A stretch of 41,102 bases of DNA from an uncultured Ruminococcus sp. (lineage in GTDB: Bacteria; Bacillota; Clostridia; Oscillospirales; Acutalibacteraceae): NCBI GenBank assembly GCA_905235715.1, contig CAJONB010000003.1:1-41102 (forward strand), in the 5' to 3' direction. The notes beneath the pieces were generated by a model. It saw only the letters and a program-made list of their open reading frames with translations. It did no database searches and was not told the origin of the DNA. This document shows positions 7,731 through 16,315 of the stretch, one piece after another (position 1 is the first letter of the stretch; the number at the start of each line of letters is the position of its first letter). A program made the position numbers and the translations under genes.

Positions 7731-8765
7731 TTACTTCGCTTCGGTTGTTGCTTCTCCGGCGGTTGATTCCTCTTCGGCGGTTTTGGTATCCACGGCAATC
7801 ATATCGGTTTGCGCGATATTCTTCCATGTTTCATCATCGTTGATATCAAAGGAAACCTTAACGGAATCGAGTGAAGAAATACCGTATTCCTCCAGCTCTT
7901 TGTCAAACAAATCGATTTTATCGACGGCGCACGTATGCGGCAAAAGCACGGTGAGCATCGTCGTGGTGATGTCATAGCCGTTGACGGTCAACTTATTGTT
8001 GCCGACGGAAACGGTCTTGTCGGTGTCGTTGACCATATAGACGAGCAGCGCAGATTCGTTCTCAAAGAGGGTATCGTGCTTGATTCCCTTGAGAATCAGC
8101 TTCACGCCCTTGTCGTCATAAACAAGCTGTCCCGATTCGTCGGCGGTCTGCTCCTCTTTGCCGGTACCTGTCAGCTTCAGGCTCAGCGGCTCGGTGGTAT
8201 CCAGAACCGCAAAGGTCTTGCTGTCGAGGATTCTCAGCGAAATTACCACCTCTTTGAGTGAGTGGATATCCGCCATCGCAAGCTGCATATACGGCAGCGA
8301 TATCTGCGTATCGAGCTTTTTGCGCGGGGGTATCTTCACATCAATCTCGGGCTTAATCATAAAGCCGTTGACGGCGGTGTAAGCATTCTGCAGTAAGATC
8401 TCCTGCACACCGTCATTTTTGACGGTCAGCAGGATCTGCGGGCCGTAGACGGTATCATATTTGAGCGATTTCGCAGTGACAGTCAACCCGTCCTTTTGGT
8501 AGACGGTCTGCGGCTCCTCCATCGCGGGATTGCGGTCAAAGGTATTGATGAAGTCGAGGCTGATAATGTCGTGGATGCCTGTCGTTTCCTTGCTGGAGGT
8601 CGGCTCCTCGGTGACTGTCTCCGTTGCCTGCGTCGCCTCCGTTACCTGCGTTGTCTGCTCTGTCGCTTCGGTATTCTCTTTTGTTGGCTCCTGAGTATCT
8701 TTTCCGCAGGCAACAAGCGACAAAACCATTATCGCCGCCAGCACAAAGCACACCCCACGCCGCAT
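7731..8765 (-). CDS. Secreted lipoprotein with two related beta-rich domains, function unknown
   Basis: 344 residues from the ATG at 8765, chosen because it has CAGGAGG 8 bases upstream and opens with a lipoprotein signal peptide (MRRGVCFVLAAIMVLSLVAC, lipobox LVAC). The longer open frame has no signal and no binding site. A Thr/Glu-rich linker (about residues 22-60) precedes two similar Ig-like domains: one with DGLTVTAKSLKYDT, the other with KGVKLILKGIKHDT. Both continue as a beta-strand, a Gly-x-x-Asn/Asp turn and a strand of PP/LP-type; I infer an internal duplication. The C-terminus is again Glu/Thr-rich. Expected outside the membrane, anchored by its N-terminal Cys. No enzyme motif is seen. 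Confidence 0.85.
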   Translation of the reverse strand: MRRGVCFVLAAIMVLSLVACGKDTQEPTKENTEATEQTTQVTEATQATETVTEEPTSSKETTGIHDIISLDFINTFDRNPAMEEPQTVYQKDGLTVTAKSLKYDTVYGPQILLTVKNDGVQEILLQNAYTAVNGFMIKPEIDVKIPPRKKLDTQISLPYMQLAMADIHSLKEVVISLRILDSKTFAVLDTTEPLSLKLTGTGKEEQTADESGQLVYDDKGVKLILKGIKHDTLFENESALLVYMVNDTDKTVSVGNNKLTVNGYDITTTMLTVLLPHTCAVDKIDLFDKELEEYGISSLDSVKVSFDINDDETWKNIAQTDMIAVDTKTAEEESTAGEATTEAK

Positions 8766-8838
8766 ACGTTGACCCTCCTGACTTGAAACGCTTTTACGGT
8801 AAACCCGGGGAACTGTTTCCCCATGAAATCCACAGGCT

Positions 8839-8867
8839 ATTATACTCTTTCGGGCGGAAATTGTCAA
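8839..8867 (-). promoter_or_regulatory. Promoter of the lipoprotein gene
   Basis: Minus strand: TTGACA (8862-8867), 17-base spacer, TATAAT (8839-8844). About 75 bases upstream of the ATG. The rest of the 320-base divergent gap to phoH holds nothing else I recognise. Confidence 0.9.
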
Positions 8868-9002
8868 TATTGCGAAAATTTCCGCTCTTATGACGACTTC
8901 GCGGACGGTTGTGCGGACGATTGATGGATCTAACGGCGGCAACCATGAAAGCAAAACTGGTAAAAAATCACACAAAAGGCGCCTAATCTGTGCTGAAAAT
9001 GG

Positions 9003-9031
9003 TTGACTTTCATAAAAATCTGTGTTAGAAT
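9003..9031 (+). promoter_or_regulatory. Promoter of phoH
   Basis: TTGACT (9003-9008), 17-base spacer, TAGAAT (9026-9031), 54 bases before the ATG. Confidence 0.85.
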
Positions 9032-9085
9032 ATTCAAATTGTAAGCAGAATATAATTTCTGCATTATGATAGTAATGAGGCGTCT

Positions 9086-10048
9086 ATGGAGCAAATTATC
9101 AACATTGACAGAATGGAACACGCCGCGGCTCTCTTCGGCAGCTTTGACAGCAATATCAAGCTGATTGAGGACGAGTTCGGGGTGCGCGTCCACGCCCGTG
9201 ACAGCGAGCTGAAAATCTCCGGCGACGCGGAGGGCGTACTGAAGGCGACCAAGGTCATCGACAGTCTGCTGTCGCTGTTAAACCGCGGCGAACAGCTGTC
9301 GGAGCAGAACATCACCTACTGTATCTCTCTGATTAACGACGGAAGCGAGGAGAAAATCGAGGCGCTGGCAAGCGACTGTGTGTGCGTTACCTCAAAGGGT
9401 AAGCCCATCAAGCCCAAGACCCACGGTCAGAAGCGGTATTGTACGGCTATCGCGGAGAACACCATCACCATCGCCGTCGGGCCTGCCGGAACAGGAAAAA
9501 CCTACCTCGCCGTCGCAATGGCTGTCACCGCCTTCCGCTCAAAGGAAGTCAACCGCATTATCCTGACGCGTCCCGCCGTAGAAGCGGGCGAAAAGCTGGG
9601 ATTCCTGCCGGGCGACCTCCAGAGCAAGGTCGACCCCTACCTGAGACCCCTGTACGACGCGCTGTTCGATATGCTGGGAGCGGAAACCTACCAGAAATAT
9701 CTCGAGCGCGGAAATATCGAGGTCGCGCCGCTGGCGTATATGCGCGGGCGCACGCTGGACGACAGCTTCATTATTCTTGACGAGGCGCAGAACACCACCT
9801 CCGAGCAGATGAAAATGTTCCTCACCCGTCTGGGAAATAATTCAAAAATGGTCATCACCGGGGACGTCACACAGATTGACCTGCCCTCCGGTGCAAAGTC
9901 CGGCTTAAAGGAAGCCGTCAAGGTTCTCAAGGGAATCAACGGAATCGAACGGCTGACCTTTACGGAAAAGGATGTTGTCCGCCACCGTCTGGTGCAGGAT
10001 ATCATCAAGGCGTATGAACGCGCGCAGGAACGTCAAGCCCGCTCCTGA
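9086..10048 (+). CDS. phoH: PhoH-family ATPase
   Basis: 320 residues. An N-terminal KH-like/PhoH-N region (about 20-65) is followed by a RecA-like ATPase: Walker A GPAGTGKT (132-139) and Walker B with FIILDEAQN (228-236). Members located next to ybeY are linked to RNA metabolism and ribosome maturation; the precise activity is unresolved. The order phoH-ybeY-era matches many Firmicutes. The start has TGAGG upstream. Confidence 0.95.
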   Translation: MEQIINIDRMEHAAALFGSFDSNIKLIEDEFGVRVHARDSELKISGDAEGVLKATKVIDSLLSLLNRGEQLSEQNITYCISLINDGSEEKIEALASDCVCVTSKGKPIKPKTHGQKRYCTAIAENTITIAVGPAGTGKTYLAVAMAVTAFRSKEVNRIILTRPAVEAGEKLGFLPGDLQSKVDPYLRPLYDALFDMLGAETYQKYLERGNIEVAPLAYMRGRTLDDSFIILDEAQNTTSEQMKMFLTRLGNNSKMVITGDVTQIDLPSGAKSGLKEAVKVLKGINGIERLTFTEKDVVRHRLVQDIIKAYERAQERQARS

Positions 10049-10203
10049 CAGGCGCTTCTGCCGATTCACCCGCTTTGTCGGCAACCACTTCACTTCTCAT
10101 CCTAAGCTGACATTTGGAACGCAAATCCCCAAATGTAATCGGCAAGCTGCCAATCGCAATTGAATCGCTTGCGGTTACGAATCCAAAAGAGAGTAGGTAT
10201 GCT

Positions 10204-10704
10204 ATGAAAAACGACAAAATAAGAGTGGTTATCACCAATTCACAGAAAAAGGTTCGTATTCCGACCGGACTGAGAATGCTGATCCGGCGTTCGTGTACAG
10301 CGGTATTGCGTAACGAGGAGTTTGACGGTCCTGCCGAAATCTCCGTTACCTTAGTCGATAACGAGCAGATTCGAAAGCTGAACGCCCAGTACCGCAAAAA
10401 GGACGCGGAAACCGACGTTCTCTCCTTCCCGATGGGGTCGGACGGCGTCTATGACACCAACATGGACACCGGGGCGAAAATTCTCGGCGACGTTGTTCTC
10501 TCGGTAGAGAAGGCGATGGAACAGGCGCAGCTTTACGGACACAGCTTTGAGCGCGAGGCGGCATATCTCACCGTCCACAGCGTACTGCATTTACTCGGCT
10601 ACGACCATATCGAGCCGATGGACAAGGTACGTATGCGCGAAAAGGAAGAGGCCGTCATGGAACAGCTCGGACTGGGAATCCGGCTCGGATATACGGCGGA
10701 GTAA
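10204..10704 (+). CDS. ybeY: Endoribonuclease YbeY
   Basis: 166 residues from the ATG at 10204, chosen over the longer frame from 10114 because family proteins begin near here. YbeY is a zinc-dependent RNase acting in 16S rRNA 3' maturation and ribosome quality control. The metal site HSVLHLLGYDH (three His) is at about residues 125-135, and the conserved LNAQYRKKDAETDVLSFP segment is at about 60-77. The 155-base gap after phoH contains only weak dyads. dgkA and cdd, often placed between ybeY and era, are absent. Confidence 0.95.
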   Translation: MKNDKIRVVITNSQKKVRIPTGLRMLIRRSCTAVLRNEEFDGPAEISVTLVDNEQIRKLNAQYRKKDAETDVLSFPMGSDGVYDTNMDTGAKILGDVVLSVEKAMEQAQLYGHSFEREAAYLTVHSVLHLLGYDHIEPMDKVRMREKEEAVMEQLGLGIRLGYTAE

Positions 10705-10718
10705 CCTGAATATGACAT

Positions 10719-10769
10719 CGAAAGCGCGGATGGATACATGAAAAGCTCGTGTACCCATCCGCGCTTTCG
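10719..10769 (+). terminator. Long hairpin after ybeY
   Basis: CGAAAGCGCGGATGG at 10719 onward pairs with CCATCCGCGCTTTCG ending at 10769, extended by TACA/TGTA with one mismatch. No T-run follows, so termination strength is uncertain; it may instead be a structural repeat. Confidence 0.45.
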
Positions 10770-10795
10770 GCAATGATACGGAACACCGATACTAA

Positions 10796-10846
10796 TTCTA
10801 TATTCCAAAACGTGTCAGCGTTTCCCGAAGCTCTTCACTCTTCACT
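10796..10846. repeat. Type 2 hairpin repeat with CTCTTCA heptads
   Basis: TATTCCAAAACGTGTCAGCG at 10801-10820, then TTTCCC and CTCTTCACTCTTCACT. Stem AAACGT-GTCA-GCGTTT keeps pairing through a T-G pair where the other copies have C-G. Confidence 0.7.
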
Positions 10847-10857
10847 GTAAATATTTG

Positions 10858-10886
10858 TTGCTAAATTTTTCAATTCGGTATATAAT
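10858..10886 (+). promoter_or_regulatory. Probable promoter of era
   Basis: TTGCTA (10858-10863), 17 bases, TATAAT (10881-10886). A second TATAAT lies at 10893-10898 without a good -35. Confidence 0.6.
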
Positions 10887-10922
10887 AAACGGTATAATAA
10901 GGGAGTCGAAAGGATTCAACCT

Positions 10923-11837
10923 ATGAATAATACAAAACGCTCGGCGTTCATTACCATCGTCGGTATTCCGAACGTCGGAAAATCTTCTATCCTCAACCGC
11001 ATTTTAGGACATAAAATCGCTATCGTTTCGTCAAAGCCCCAGACGACCCGCACCCGCATCACGGGAATCCTCACGCAGGGCGACGACCAGCTTGTCTTTA
11101 TCGATACGCCCGGTCTGCATAAGCCGAAAACCGAGCTGGGCGAATATATGGTCAAGGCAATCAACGAATCCGTCCCGAACGGCGACGTCGCGGTGCTGGT
11201 GGTCGACGCGAAGGACGAGGTCAAAAAGGGCGAGCTTTCGCTGATAGAAAAGCTGAAAAAATCCGATATGCCAGCAATCCTCGCCCTCAACAAAATCGAC
11301 ACCCTGAAAAATAAAAAGGAAGAGCTGATGGACGCGATTCTCCGCTACTCACAGCTCTACGACTTCGACGCGGTGGTGCCGGTATCTGCGGAGACGGGCG
11401 AGGGCTTCGACGCGCTTCTCGACGAGCTGAAAAAGCACTGCGTCGAGGGCGGTCACTTCTTTGACGACGACGCCCTGACCGACCAGCCCGAAAAGGTGAT
11501 TGTGTCGGAGATTATCCGCGAAAAAATCCTGCGCCTGTGCGATAAGGAAATCCCCCACGGCACGGCGGTGGTTGTCGAGAGCCTGACCGAGCGCGAGGAC
11601 AGGAATATTATGGATATCGAGGCGACCATCTACTGCGAGCGCGAGTCCCACAAGGGAATTATCATCGGCAAGAACGGCGCGATGCTCAAGAAGATTTCCA
11701 CCTATTCCCGCCAGGATATCGAGCGGTTTTTCGGCTGTAAGGTCAACCTGCAGACATGGGTCAAGGTCAAGGAGGACTGGCGCAACCGCCGCGCACTCCT
11801 GCAAAACTTCGGCTACGATAAGAAAAACTTTGAATAA
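10923..11837 (+). CDS. era: GTPase Era
   Basis: 304 residues, standard length. Era binds the 3' end of 16S rRNA and licenses 30S maturation. G1 GIPNVGKS (14-21), G3 DTPGLHK (about 61-67), G4 NKID (about 121-124), followed by a C-terminal KH domain with GxxG in IIIGKNGAMLKKI (about 245-257). It sits in the expected phoH-ybeY-era-recO order. Purine-rich GAAAGGATT precedes the ATG. Confidence 0.98.
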   Translation: MNNTKRSAFITIVGIPNVGKSSILNRILGHKIAIVSSKPQTTRTRITGILTQGDDQLVFIDTPGLHKPKTELGEYMVKAINESVPNGDVAVLVVDAKDEVKKGELSLIEKLKKSDMPAILALNKIDTLKNKKEELMDAILRYSQLYDFDAVVPVSAETGEGFDALLDELKKHCVEGGHFFDDDALTDQPEKVIVSEIIREKILRLCDKEIPHGTAVVVESLTEREDRNIMDIEATIYCERESHKGIIIGKNGAMLKKISTYSRQDIERFFGCKVNLQTWVKVKEDWRNRRALLQNFGYDKKNFE

Positions 11838-11871
11838 TGAATGTTGACATCTCCCTTTCCGCAAGCGAGCC

Positions 11872-11985
11872 TTATAGTTATTAGATATTAGTTTTGGGCG
11901 GGCGCTGCCCGCACCCGATTCCTATTAACTGTCAACTACTCAACCACCAACTAAAAACTACCAACCACCAACTATCAACAAATAT
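11872..11985. repeat. Composite repeat: type 1 hairpin between heptad tracts
   Basis: Left flank TTATAGTTATTAGATATTAG, hairpin GCGGGC-GCT-GCCCGC (11898-11912), then ACCCGATTCCTATTAACT and a tract of about 7-base units (CAACTAC, CAACCAC, CAACTAA). The right tract is the approximate reverse complement of the left. Confidence 0.75.
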
Positions 11986-12063
11986 TTCCTCTACATTTTT
12001 CCCGCGATATCAACCTATGCGTTAAGGTATAATATACACATACTCTGCGAAAGGCTGGTACGC

Positions 12064-12228
12064 ATGATGGATGAAAAAGACGCGTGGAACACCTTCTTAA
12101 AAAGCGGAAGCATTCACGATTATCTCGAATACAAGGCAATTCAGCACAAAAACGCCGACGCCCTGCCGGAGGCAAAGGATGAAGTTCAAAACCAAGGGAC
12201 TGATACTCAAAAAACAGAATATCGGTGA
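12064..12228 (+). CDS. yqzL: YqzL-like small protein overlapping recO
   Basis: 54 residues, MMDEKDAWNTFLKSGSIHD then YLEYKAIQ. The pattern W-x-x-F-x-x-(S/T)-G-x-I/V-x-x-Y-L resembles the short YqzL family, whose gene lies between era and recO in Bacillus, the same place as here. The frame runs 50 bases into recO, and recO's ribosome binding site (GGAGG at 12168-12172) is inside it, so translation of the two is probably coupled. A TATAAT at 12028-12033 may be its promoter. Function of YqzL is not established. The C-terminal 15 residues overlap recO and look unconserved in character. Confidence 0.7.
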   Translation: MMDEKDAWNTFLKSGSIHDYLEYKAIQHKNADALPEAKDEVQNQGTDTQKTEYR

Positions 12229-12937
12229 GCGCGACAGGCTCGTATGGGTTCTCACGCAAAGCCACGGCATTCTGCGCGCGTTTGCCCGCGGCGCTGAGAA
12301 TATCAAAAGCCCCAAGTGCGCAGGTACGGGGCTTTTGTCGTATTCCGACCTGAGCTTCTTTGAGGGACGCGACAGCTACTCGATTGACGACGCCGTCTCG
12401 CTCAACCAGTTTGTCGGGCTGCGGTCGGATATCGAGAATATGTCGCTGGCGCAGTATTTCTGTGAGCTGTGTCTCACCCTCTGCCCCACAGGTCAGGAGG
12501 CGGACGAACAGCTACGGCTGATTCTCAACTCGCTGTATCTGCTCTCGGAGCATAAAAAGCCGCCGCTGCAGGTCAAGGTCTGCTTTGAAATGCGGCTGAT
12601 TTCGATGACAGGCTATCTGCCCGACCTCGTAATGTGCGCCGAATGCGGCGCTTACGAAAAGCCCGAGATGGTGTTTGTCCCGCATACGGGCAAGCTGTAT
12701 TGCTCCGACTGCGCCGACCGTCACGGCATACAGGGATTCCGGCTGCCGTTTCCGGCAGTCACCGCTCTGCGCCACACGGTATACGCGGACTTCGACAAGC
12801 TGTTTTCCTTTGAGCTAAAGGACGAATTGCTCGCTCCCCTTTCCCTCGCGAGCGAGCGCTACATCGCGCAGATGGCGCAAAAGGACTTCCCCACCCTGCA
12901 ATTCTATAAGCAAATTAGCAATATCGTTGGTAGTTAG
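12179..12937 (+). CDS. recO: DNA repair protein RecO
   Basis: 252 residues. An N-terminal OB fold begins MKFKTKGLILKKQNIGERDR, and a helical domain carries a zinc finger in the form CAECG ... CSDCA (about residues 153-182). RecO helps load RecA onto SSB-coated DNA in the RecFOR pathway. ATG with GGAGG 7 bases upstream inside yqzL. The last codons (GTT GGT AGT TAG) read directly into the heptad repeat, so the stop codon and C-terminal VGS are supplied by repeat sequence. Confidence 0.95.
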   Translation: MKFKTKGLILKKQNIGERDRLVWVLTQSHGILRAFARGAENIKSPKCAGTGLLSYSDLSFFEGRDSYSIDDAVSLNQFVGLRSDIENMSLAQYFCELCLTLCPTGQEADEQLRLILNSLYLLSEHKKPPLQVKVCFEMRLISMTGYLPDLVMCAECGAYEKPEMVFVPHTGKLYCSDCADRHGIQGFRLPFPAVTALRHTVYADFDKLFSFELKDELLAPLSLASERYIAQMAQKDFPTLQFYKQISNIVGS

Positions 12938-13152
12938 TAGTTAGTAGTCATTAGTTGTGGGCGGGCGCTGCCCGCACCTGAATACAGATAACAGATAACA
13001 GATAACAGATAACAGTTAAGGGCGGACTCCGTCCGCACCTGATTACTATTAACTATCAACTACCAACTACCAACCATCAACTAAAAACTACCAACTACCA
13101 ACCACCAACTAAAAACTACCAACCACCAACCACCAACCACCAACTAAAAACA
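12926..13152. repeat. Large composite repeat: two type 1 hairpins among heptad tracts
   Basis: Order: TAGTTAGTAGTTAGTAG-type tract; hairpin GCGGGC-GCT-GCCCGC (12961-12975); four CAGATAA heptads; hairpin GCGGAC-TCC-GTCCGC (13022-13036); then a long tract of AACTACC, AACCACC and AACTAAA units up to the mutS2 start. Left and outer right tracts are inverted relative to each other. The second hairpin has a compensatory change (G-C to A-T) in its stem. Confidence 0.85.
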
Positions 13153-13155
13153 ACC

Positions 13156-15504
13156 ATGAACAGACATTACAAGACTCTTGAACTCGACAAAATTCTACAA
13201 ATGCTGGCTGCTGAAACCGCTATCGGAGAGGCTGCCGAAAACGCGCTTGCCATCGAGCCTGCGTACAGCCTTGACAAGGTCGAGCTGCTGCTGACGCAGA
13301 CCGAGGACGCATATATGCTGATCGGGCGCTTCGGCGCGCCTGCCTTCGGCGGCATCGACAACGTCACCAACGCGCTGCGCCGTGCGGAAGCAGGCGGCGG
13401 GCTGAATCCCACCGAGCTGCTGAGTATTGCCCGCGCCCTGCGGGTTATCAAGGGCGTGCGCGACTGGCGCTCCAAATGCGCGGGCGTCAGCACCTCGCTC
13501 GACGGCTATTTCAGCGTGCTGTATACCAATCCGAACCTGCACGACCGCATCACGACCTGCATCATCGGCGCGGACGAAATTGCCGACAGCGCGTCGCGCG
13601 AGCTTGCCGATATCCGCAGAAAAATGCGTATCGCTTCCTCTAAGGCGCGCGAGGCGCTCGACAAAATCATCCACTCCTCCACCTATCAGAAATACTTACA
13701 GGAGGCAATCATCACCCAGCGCGACGGCAGATACGTCGTGCCCGTCAAGCAGGAATACCGCAACATGGTCGCGGGTCTGGTACATGACACCTCGTCCTCC
13801 GGCTCCACGGTATTTATCGAGCCGATGGGCGTCGTCAACGCCAACAACGACATCCGCGTACTGCAGGGTGAGGAAGAAAAGGAAATCGAGCGGATTCTCT
13901 ACGAGCTGTCGGGGATGTGCGCGGGCTGCGCCTCGGATATTATCGACAGCTACAAAACGCTCGTCGAGCTGAACCTGATTTTTGCGAAGGCGCACCTCGC
14001 CTATAAAATGAAAGCCGTGCGTCCGAAGATGAACGACAACGGCGTGATTGAGCTGAAAAGCGCGCGTCATCCGCTGATACCGAAGGACAGGGTCGTCCCC
14101 GTGGACGTCGCGCTCGGCGACAGCTACGACACCCTCGTCATCACAGGCCCGAATACGGGCGGCAAAACCGTGAGTCTGAAAACCGTCGGTCTGCTGACGC
14201 TGATGGCGATGTGCGGGCTGATGATTCCCGCCGCAGACAATTCGCGCCTGAGCGTATTCCGCCGGGTGCTGGTGGATATCGGCGACGAGCAGAGCATTGA
14301 GCAGAGCCTTTCGACCTTCTCGGCGCACATCACGAATATCATCGGTATTCTCAAGCTGACCAACCGCTCCACCCTCGCCCTGATTGACGAGCTGGGCGCG
14401 GGCACCGACCCGGTTGAGGGCGCGGCGCTGGCGGTAGCTATCCTCGAAAAGCTGCGTGAGCGCGGGGCGAAAATCGCCGCTACTACCCACTATGCGGAGC
14501 TGAAGGAATACGCCCTCAAGACAGAGGGCGTGGAAAACGGCTGCTGTGAATTTGACGTCAAGACCCTGCGCCCGACCTACAAGCTGTTGATTGGGATTCC
14601 CGGCAAGTCCAATGCCTTTGCGATTTCCAAGCGTCTGGGCATGGAGGACGACGTCATCGAGCGTGCGAAGCTGCTGACCTCATCCGAAAGCAGGCAATTT
14701 GAGGACGTTGTGGAAAGCCTGGAGGAAAGCCGTCAGGAGCTGAACGAAGAAATCGAAAAAGCGCGCAGGGCGACCGCCGAGGCACAGGAAAAGCAGGCGC
14801 AGGCGGAACAGGCGCTTGAGCGCGCGAAGGCAGACGCAAAGCGCGAGGTCGACTATGCCAGACAAAAGGCGCAGGAGCTGACCGCTAAAACCAGAGCGCA
14901 GGCGTATGCGCTGATTGACGAGCTGGAAAAAGCGCAAAAGGAAAAGCGTTATCAGGCGGAGGAAAAGGCAAAATTCAAGAGCGGGTTAAAGGCGCTTGAG
15001 GATACCGCCGACCCGGTTCAGCGAGCCGAGGATTCCGGCTACAAGCTCCCGCGCGAGCTGAAGGCCGGCGACAACGTGCTGATTTTTGATATTGATAAAA
15101 AGGCTGTCGTCCTCGAAAAGCCCGAGAAGGACAGCGTACTGGTACAGGCGGGCATCATCAAAACCCGCGTGAAGCTGAACAATCTGCGGCTGCTTGAGCA
15201 GCAGAACGTCAGCGTGCAGAAGCGCCGCGAGCGCACCGTCACGAAGGACGTTCACGTCGACTCCCGCAACGAAATCGACGTGCGCGGACAGACTGCCGAC
15301 GAGGCGGTGCTGAACGTCGATCAGGCAATCGACAGCTGCGTACTCTCCAACATTCATCAGCTCACCATCATCCACGGCAAAGGCACGGGCGTTCTCCGCT
15401 CGGAGATACAGAATTTTCTGCGCCACCACAAGGCGGTGAAAAGCTTCCGCCTAGGCACCTTTGGCGAGGGCGAAAGCGGCGTGACCATTGTCGAGCTGAA
15501 ATAA
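13156..15504 (+). CDS. mutS2: Endonuclease MutS2
   Basis: 782 residues, the usual length. A MutS core and clamp region lead to the ABC-type ATPase with Walker A TGPNTGGKT (about residue 330) and Walker B LIDELGAGTDP (about 412). A long Glu/Ala/Lys coiled coil follows (about 510-620), then a C-terminal Smr nuclease domain starting IDVRGQTADEA (about 708) with HGKGTG. MutS2 suppresses recombination and in Bacillus also splits collided ribosomes. The N-terminus KTLELDKIL fits the family, so the ATG is right, but no Shine-Dalgarno is visible: repeat units run up to the start codon. A bidirectional terminator follows. Confidence 0.97.
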   Translation: MNRHYKTLELDKILQMLAAETAIGEAAENALAIEPAYSLDKVELLLTQTEDAYMLIGRFGAPAFGGIDNVTNALRRAEAGGGLNPTELLSIARALRVIKGVRDWRSKCAGVSTSLDGYFSVLYTNPNLHDRITTCIIGADEIADSASRELADIRRKMRIASSKAREALDKIIHSSTYQKYLQEAIITQRDGRYVVPVKQEYRNMVAGLVHDTSSSGSTVFIEPMGVVNANNDIRVLQGEEEKEIERILYELSGMCAGCASDIIDSYKTLVELNLIFAKAHLAYKMKAVRPKMNDNGVIELKSARHPLIPKDRVVPVDVALGDSYDTLVITGPNTGGKTVSLKTVGLLTLMAMCGLMIPAADNSRLSVFRRVLVDIGDEQSIEQSLSTFSAHITNIIGILKLTNRSTLALIDELGAGTDPVEGAALAVAILEKLRERGAKIAATTHYAELKEYALKTEGVENGCCEFDVKTLRPTYKLLIGIPGKSNAFAISKRLGMEDDVIERAKLLTSSESRQFEDVVESLEESRQELNEEIEKARRATAEAQEKQAQAEQALERAKADAKREVDYARQKAQELTAKTRAQAYALIDELEKAQKEKRYQAEEKAKFKSGLKALEDTADPVQRAEDSGYKLPRELKAGDNVLIFDIDKKAVVLEKPEKDSVLVQAGIIKTRVKLNNLRLLEQQNVSVQKRRERTVTKDVHVDSRNEIDVRGQTADEAVLNVDQAIDSCVLSNIHQLTIIHGKGTGVLRSEIQNFLRHHKAVKSFRLGTFGEGESGVTIVELK

Positions 15505-15521
15505 TCGTTACAATAAAGAAA

Positions 15522-15561
15522 GGGGCTGTCGCATTCTCTGTGCGACAGCCCCGGTTTTTTT
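15522..15561. terminator. Bidirectional terminator of mutS2 and the convergent lipoprotein gene
   Basis: 12-bp stem GGGGCTGTCGCA (15522-15533) with TGCGACAGCCCC (15541-15552). T-run TTTTTTT follows on the plus strand; TTTCTTTATT follows on the minus strand. Confidence 0.9.
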
Positions 15562-15601
15562 CATAGAATTACCTTTTATGTTTGGAACAGAAAAGCAAGC
15601 A

Positions 15602-16246
15602 TCAGCATTTGGTGAATTCCATCGGGAACAAGAATTCCTTATACTTTTCGAAGCCTGCTGCATCGCCGGCAACATCGGTGACAGTCAGCTTGTTGTCCTT
15701 GAGTTCAACAGTGAGGTACTTTGATTCATCCACTTCATCTTCACCGACATAGATCTTGCCGTTGTCATAACGGTATTTGCCCTTACTGCCGGCAGCCTGA
15801 AGCTCTGAGAAATCAAAAGACTCCAGAGCGCTCTCAACCGCCTTTTCCAATGTCATATCAGACTGCTTCAAATAAGCGTCAAAGTCTATGCCCATCGCGG
15901 CGTAGACCTTCGGCAGAGCGGTCTTCATGCTTTCCTTTATCTTTTCCTCGGCGGCTTTGGCGGAATCCGAATCTGTATATGTGCTGTAGGTGCCGTCGTC
16001 ATTGAATTCGATGTAAATATCTATGCTTACGCCGTCAAATAATTTTGTGAACTCTTTAAAAATCTCCTGCCGGGCAGCCTCCGCCCCATCAAGCGCAGAG
16101 CTGCTTATCTTGTCGATATACTTGTTGAAGTCAAGCTCATACTTCCATTTGCCGGCGACAGAATTTCCACTGCAGGCAGTGAGCGCTGCGAGCATCATCA
16201 CAACAAGCAACAGCGCAACCGTTCTTTTCAATGTAACTTTTTTCAT
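15602..16246 (-). CDS. Lipoprotein, function unknown
   Basis: 214 residues from the ATG at 16246 (AAAGGA upstream; the TTG three codons earlier is less likely). Signal peptide MKKVTLKRTVALLLVVMM with lipobox LTAC, so exported and lipid-anchored. The mature part starts SVAGKWKYELDF, then a helical region, then FNDDGTYSTYTDS and KGKYRYDNGKIYVG, which resembles the small beta-barrel lipoproteins of Clostridia built around W-x-Y/W plus F-x-x-D-G-T-Y motifs. No catalytic residues are recognised. It is convergent with mutS2 and downstream of the phosphate symporter gene. Confidence 0.85.
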   Translation of the reverse strand: MKKVTLKRTVALLLVVMMLAALTACSGNSVAGKWKYELDFNKYIDKISSSALDGAEAARQEIFKEFTKLFDGVSIDIYIEFNDDGTYSTYTDSDSAKAAEEKIKESMKTALPKVYAAMGIDFDAYLKQSDMTLEKAVESALESFDFSELQAAGSKGKYRYDNGKIYVGEDEVDESKYLTVELKDNKLTVTDVAGDAAGFEKYKEFLFPMEFTKC

Positions 16247-16315
16247 AAAACACAATCCTTTCTTTCATTTTGGCGGATTCATTCTATAACAATTCACCAT
16301 AAAAACCTAATTGAT

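Noticed and set aside
8766..8975. N-terminal extension of the lipoprotein gene to 8975
   Set aside because: The 70 extra residues cross the promoter at 8839-8867 and would mask the signal peptide; the ATG at 8765 has a proper ribosome site.
10114..10203. N-terminal extension of ybeY
   Set aside because: The extra 30 residues have no family resemblance and the region shows small dyads of a spacer; the ATG at 10204 matches normal YbeY length.
12926..13152. Possible CRISPR array in the repeat-rich recO-mutS2 gap
   Set aside because: Units are 7 bases, degenerate and contiguous, with no spacers of constant length and no cas genes nearby.
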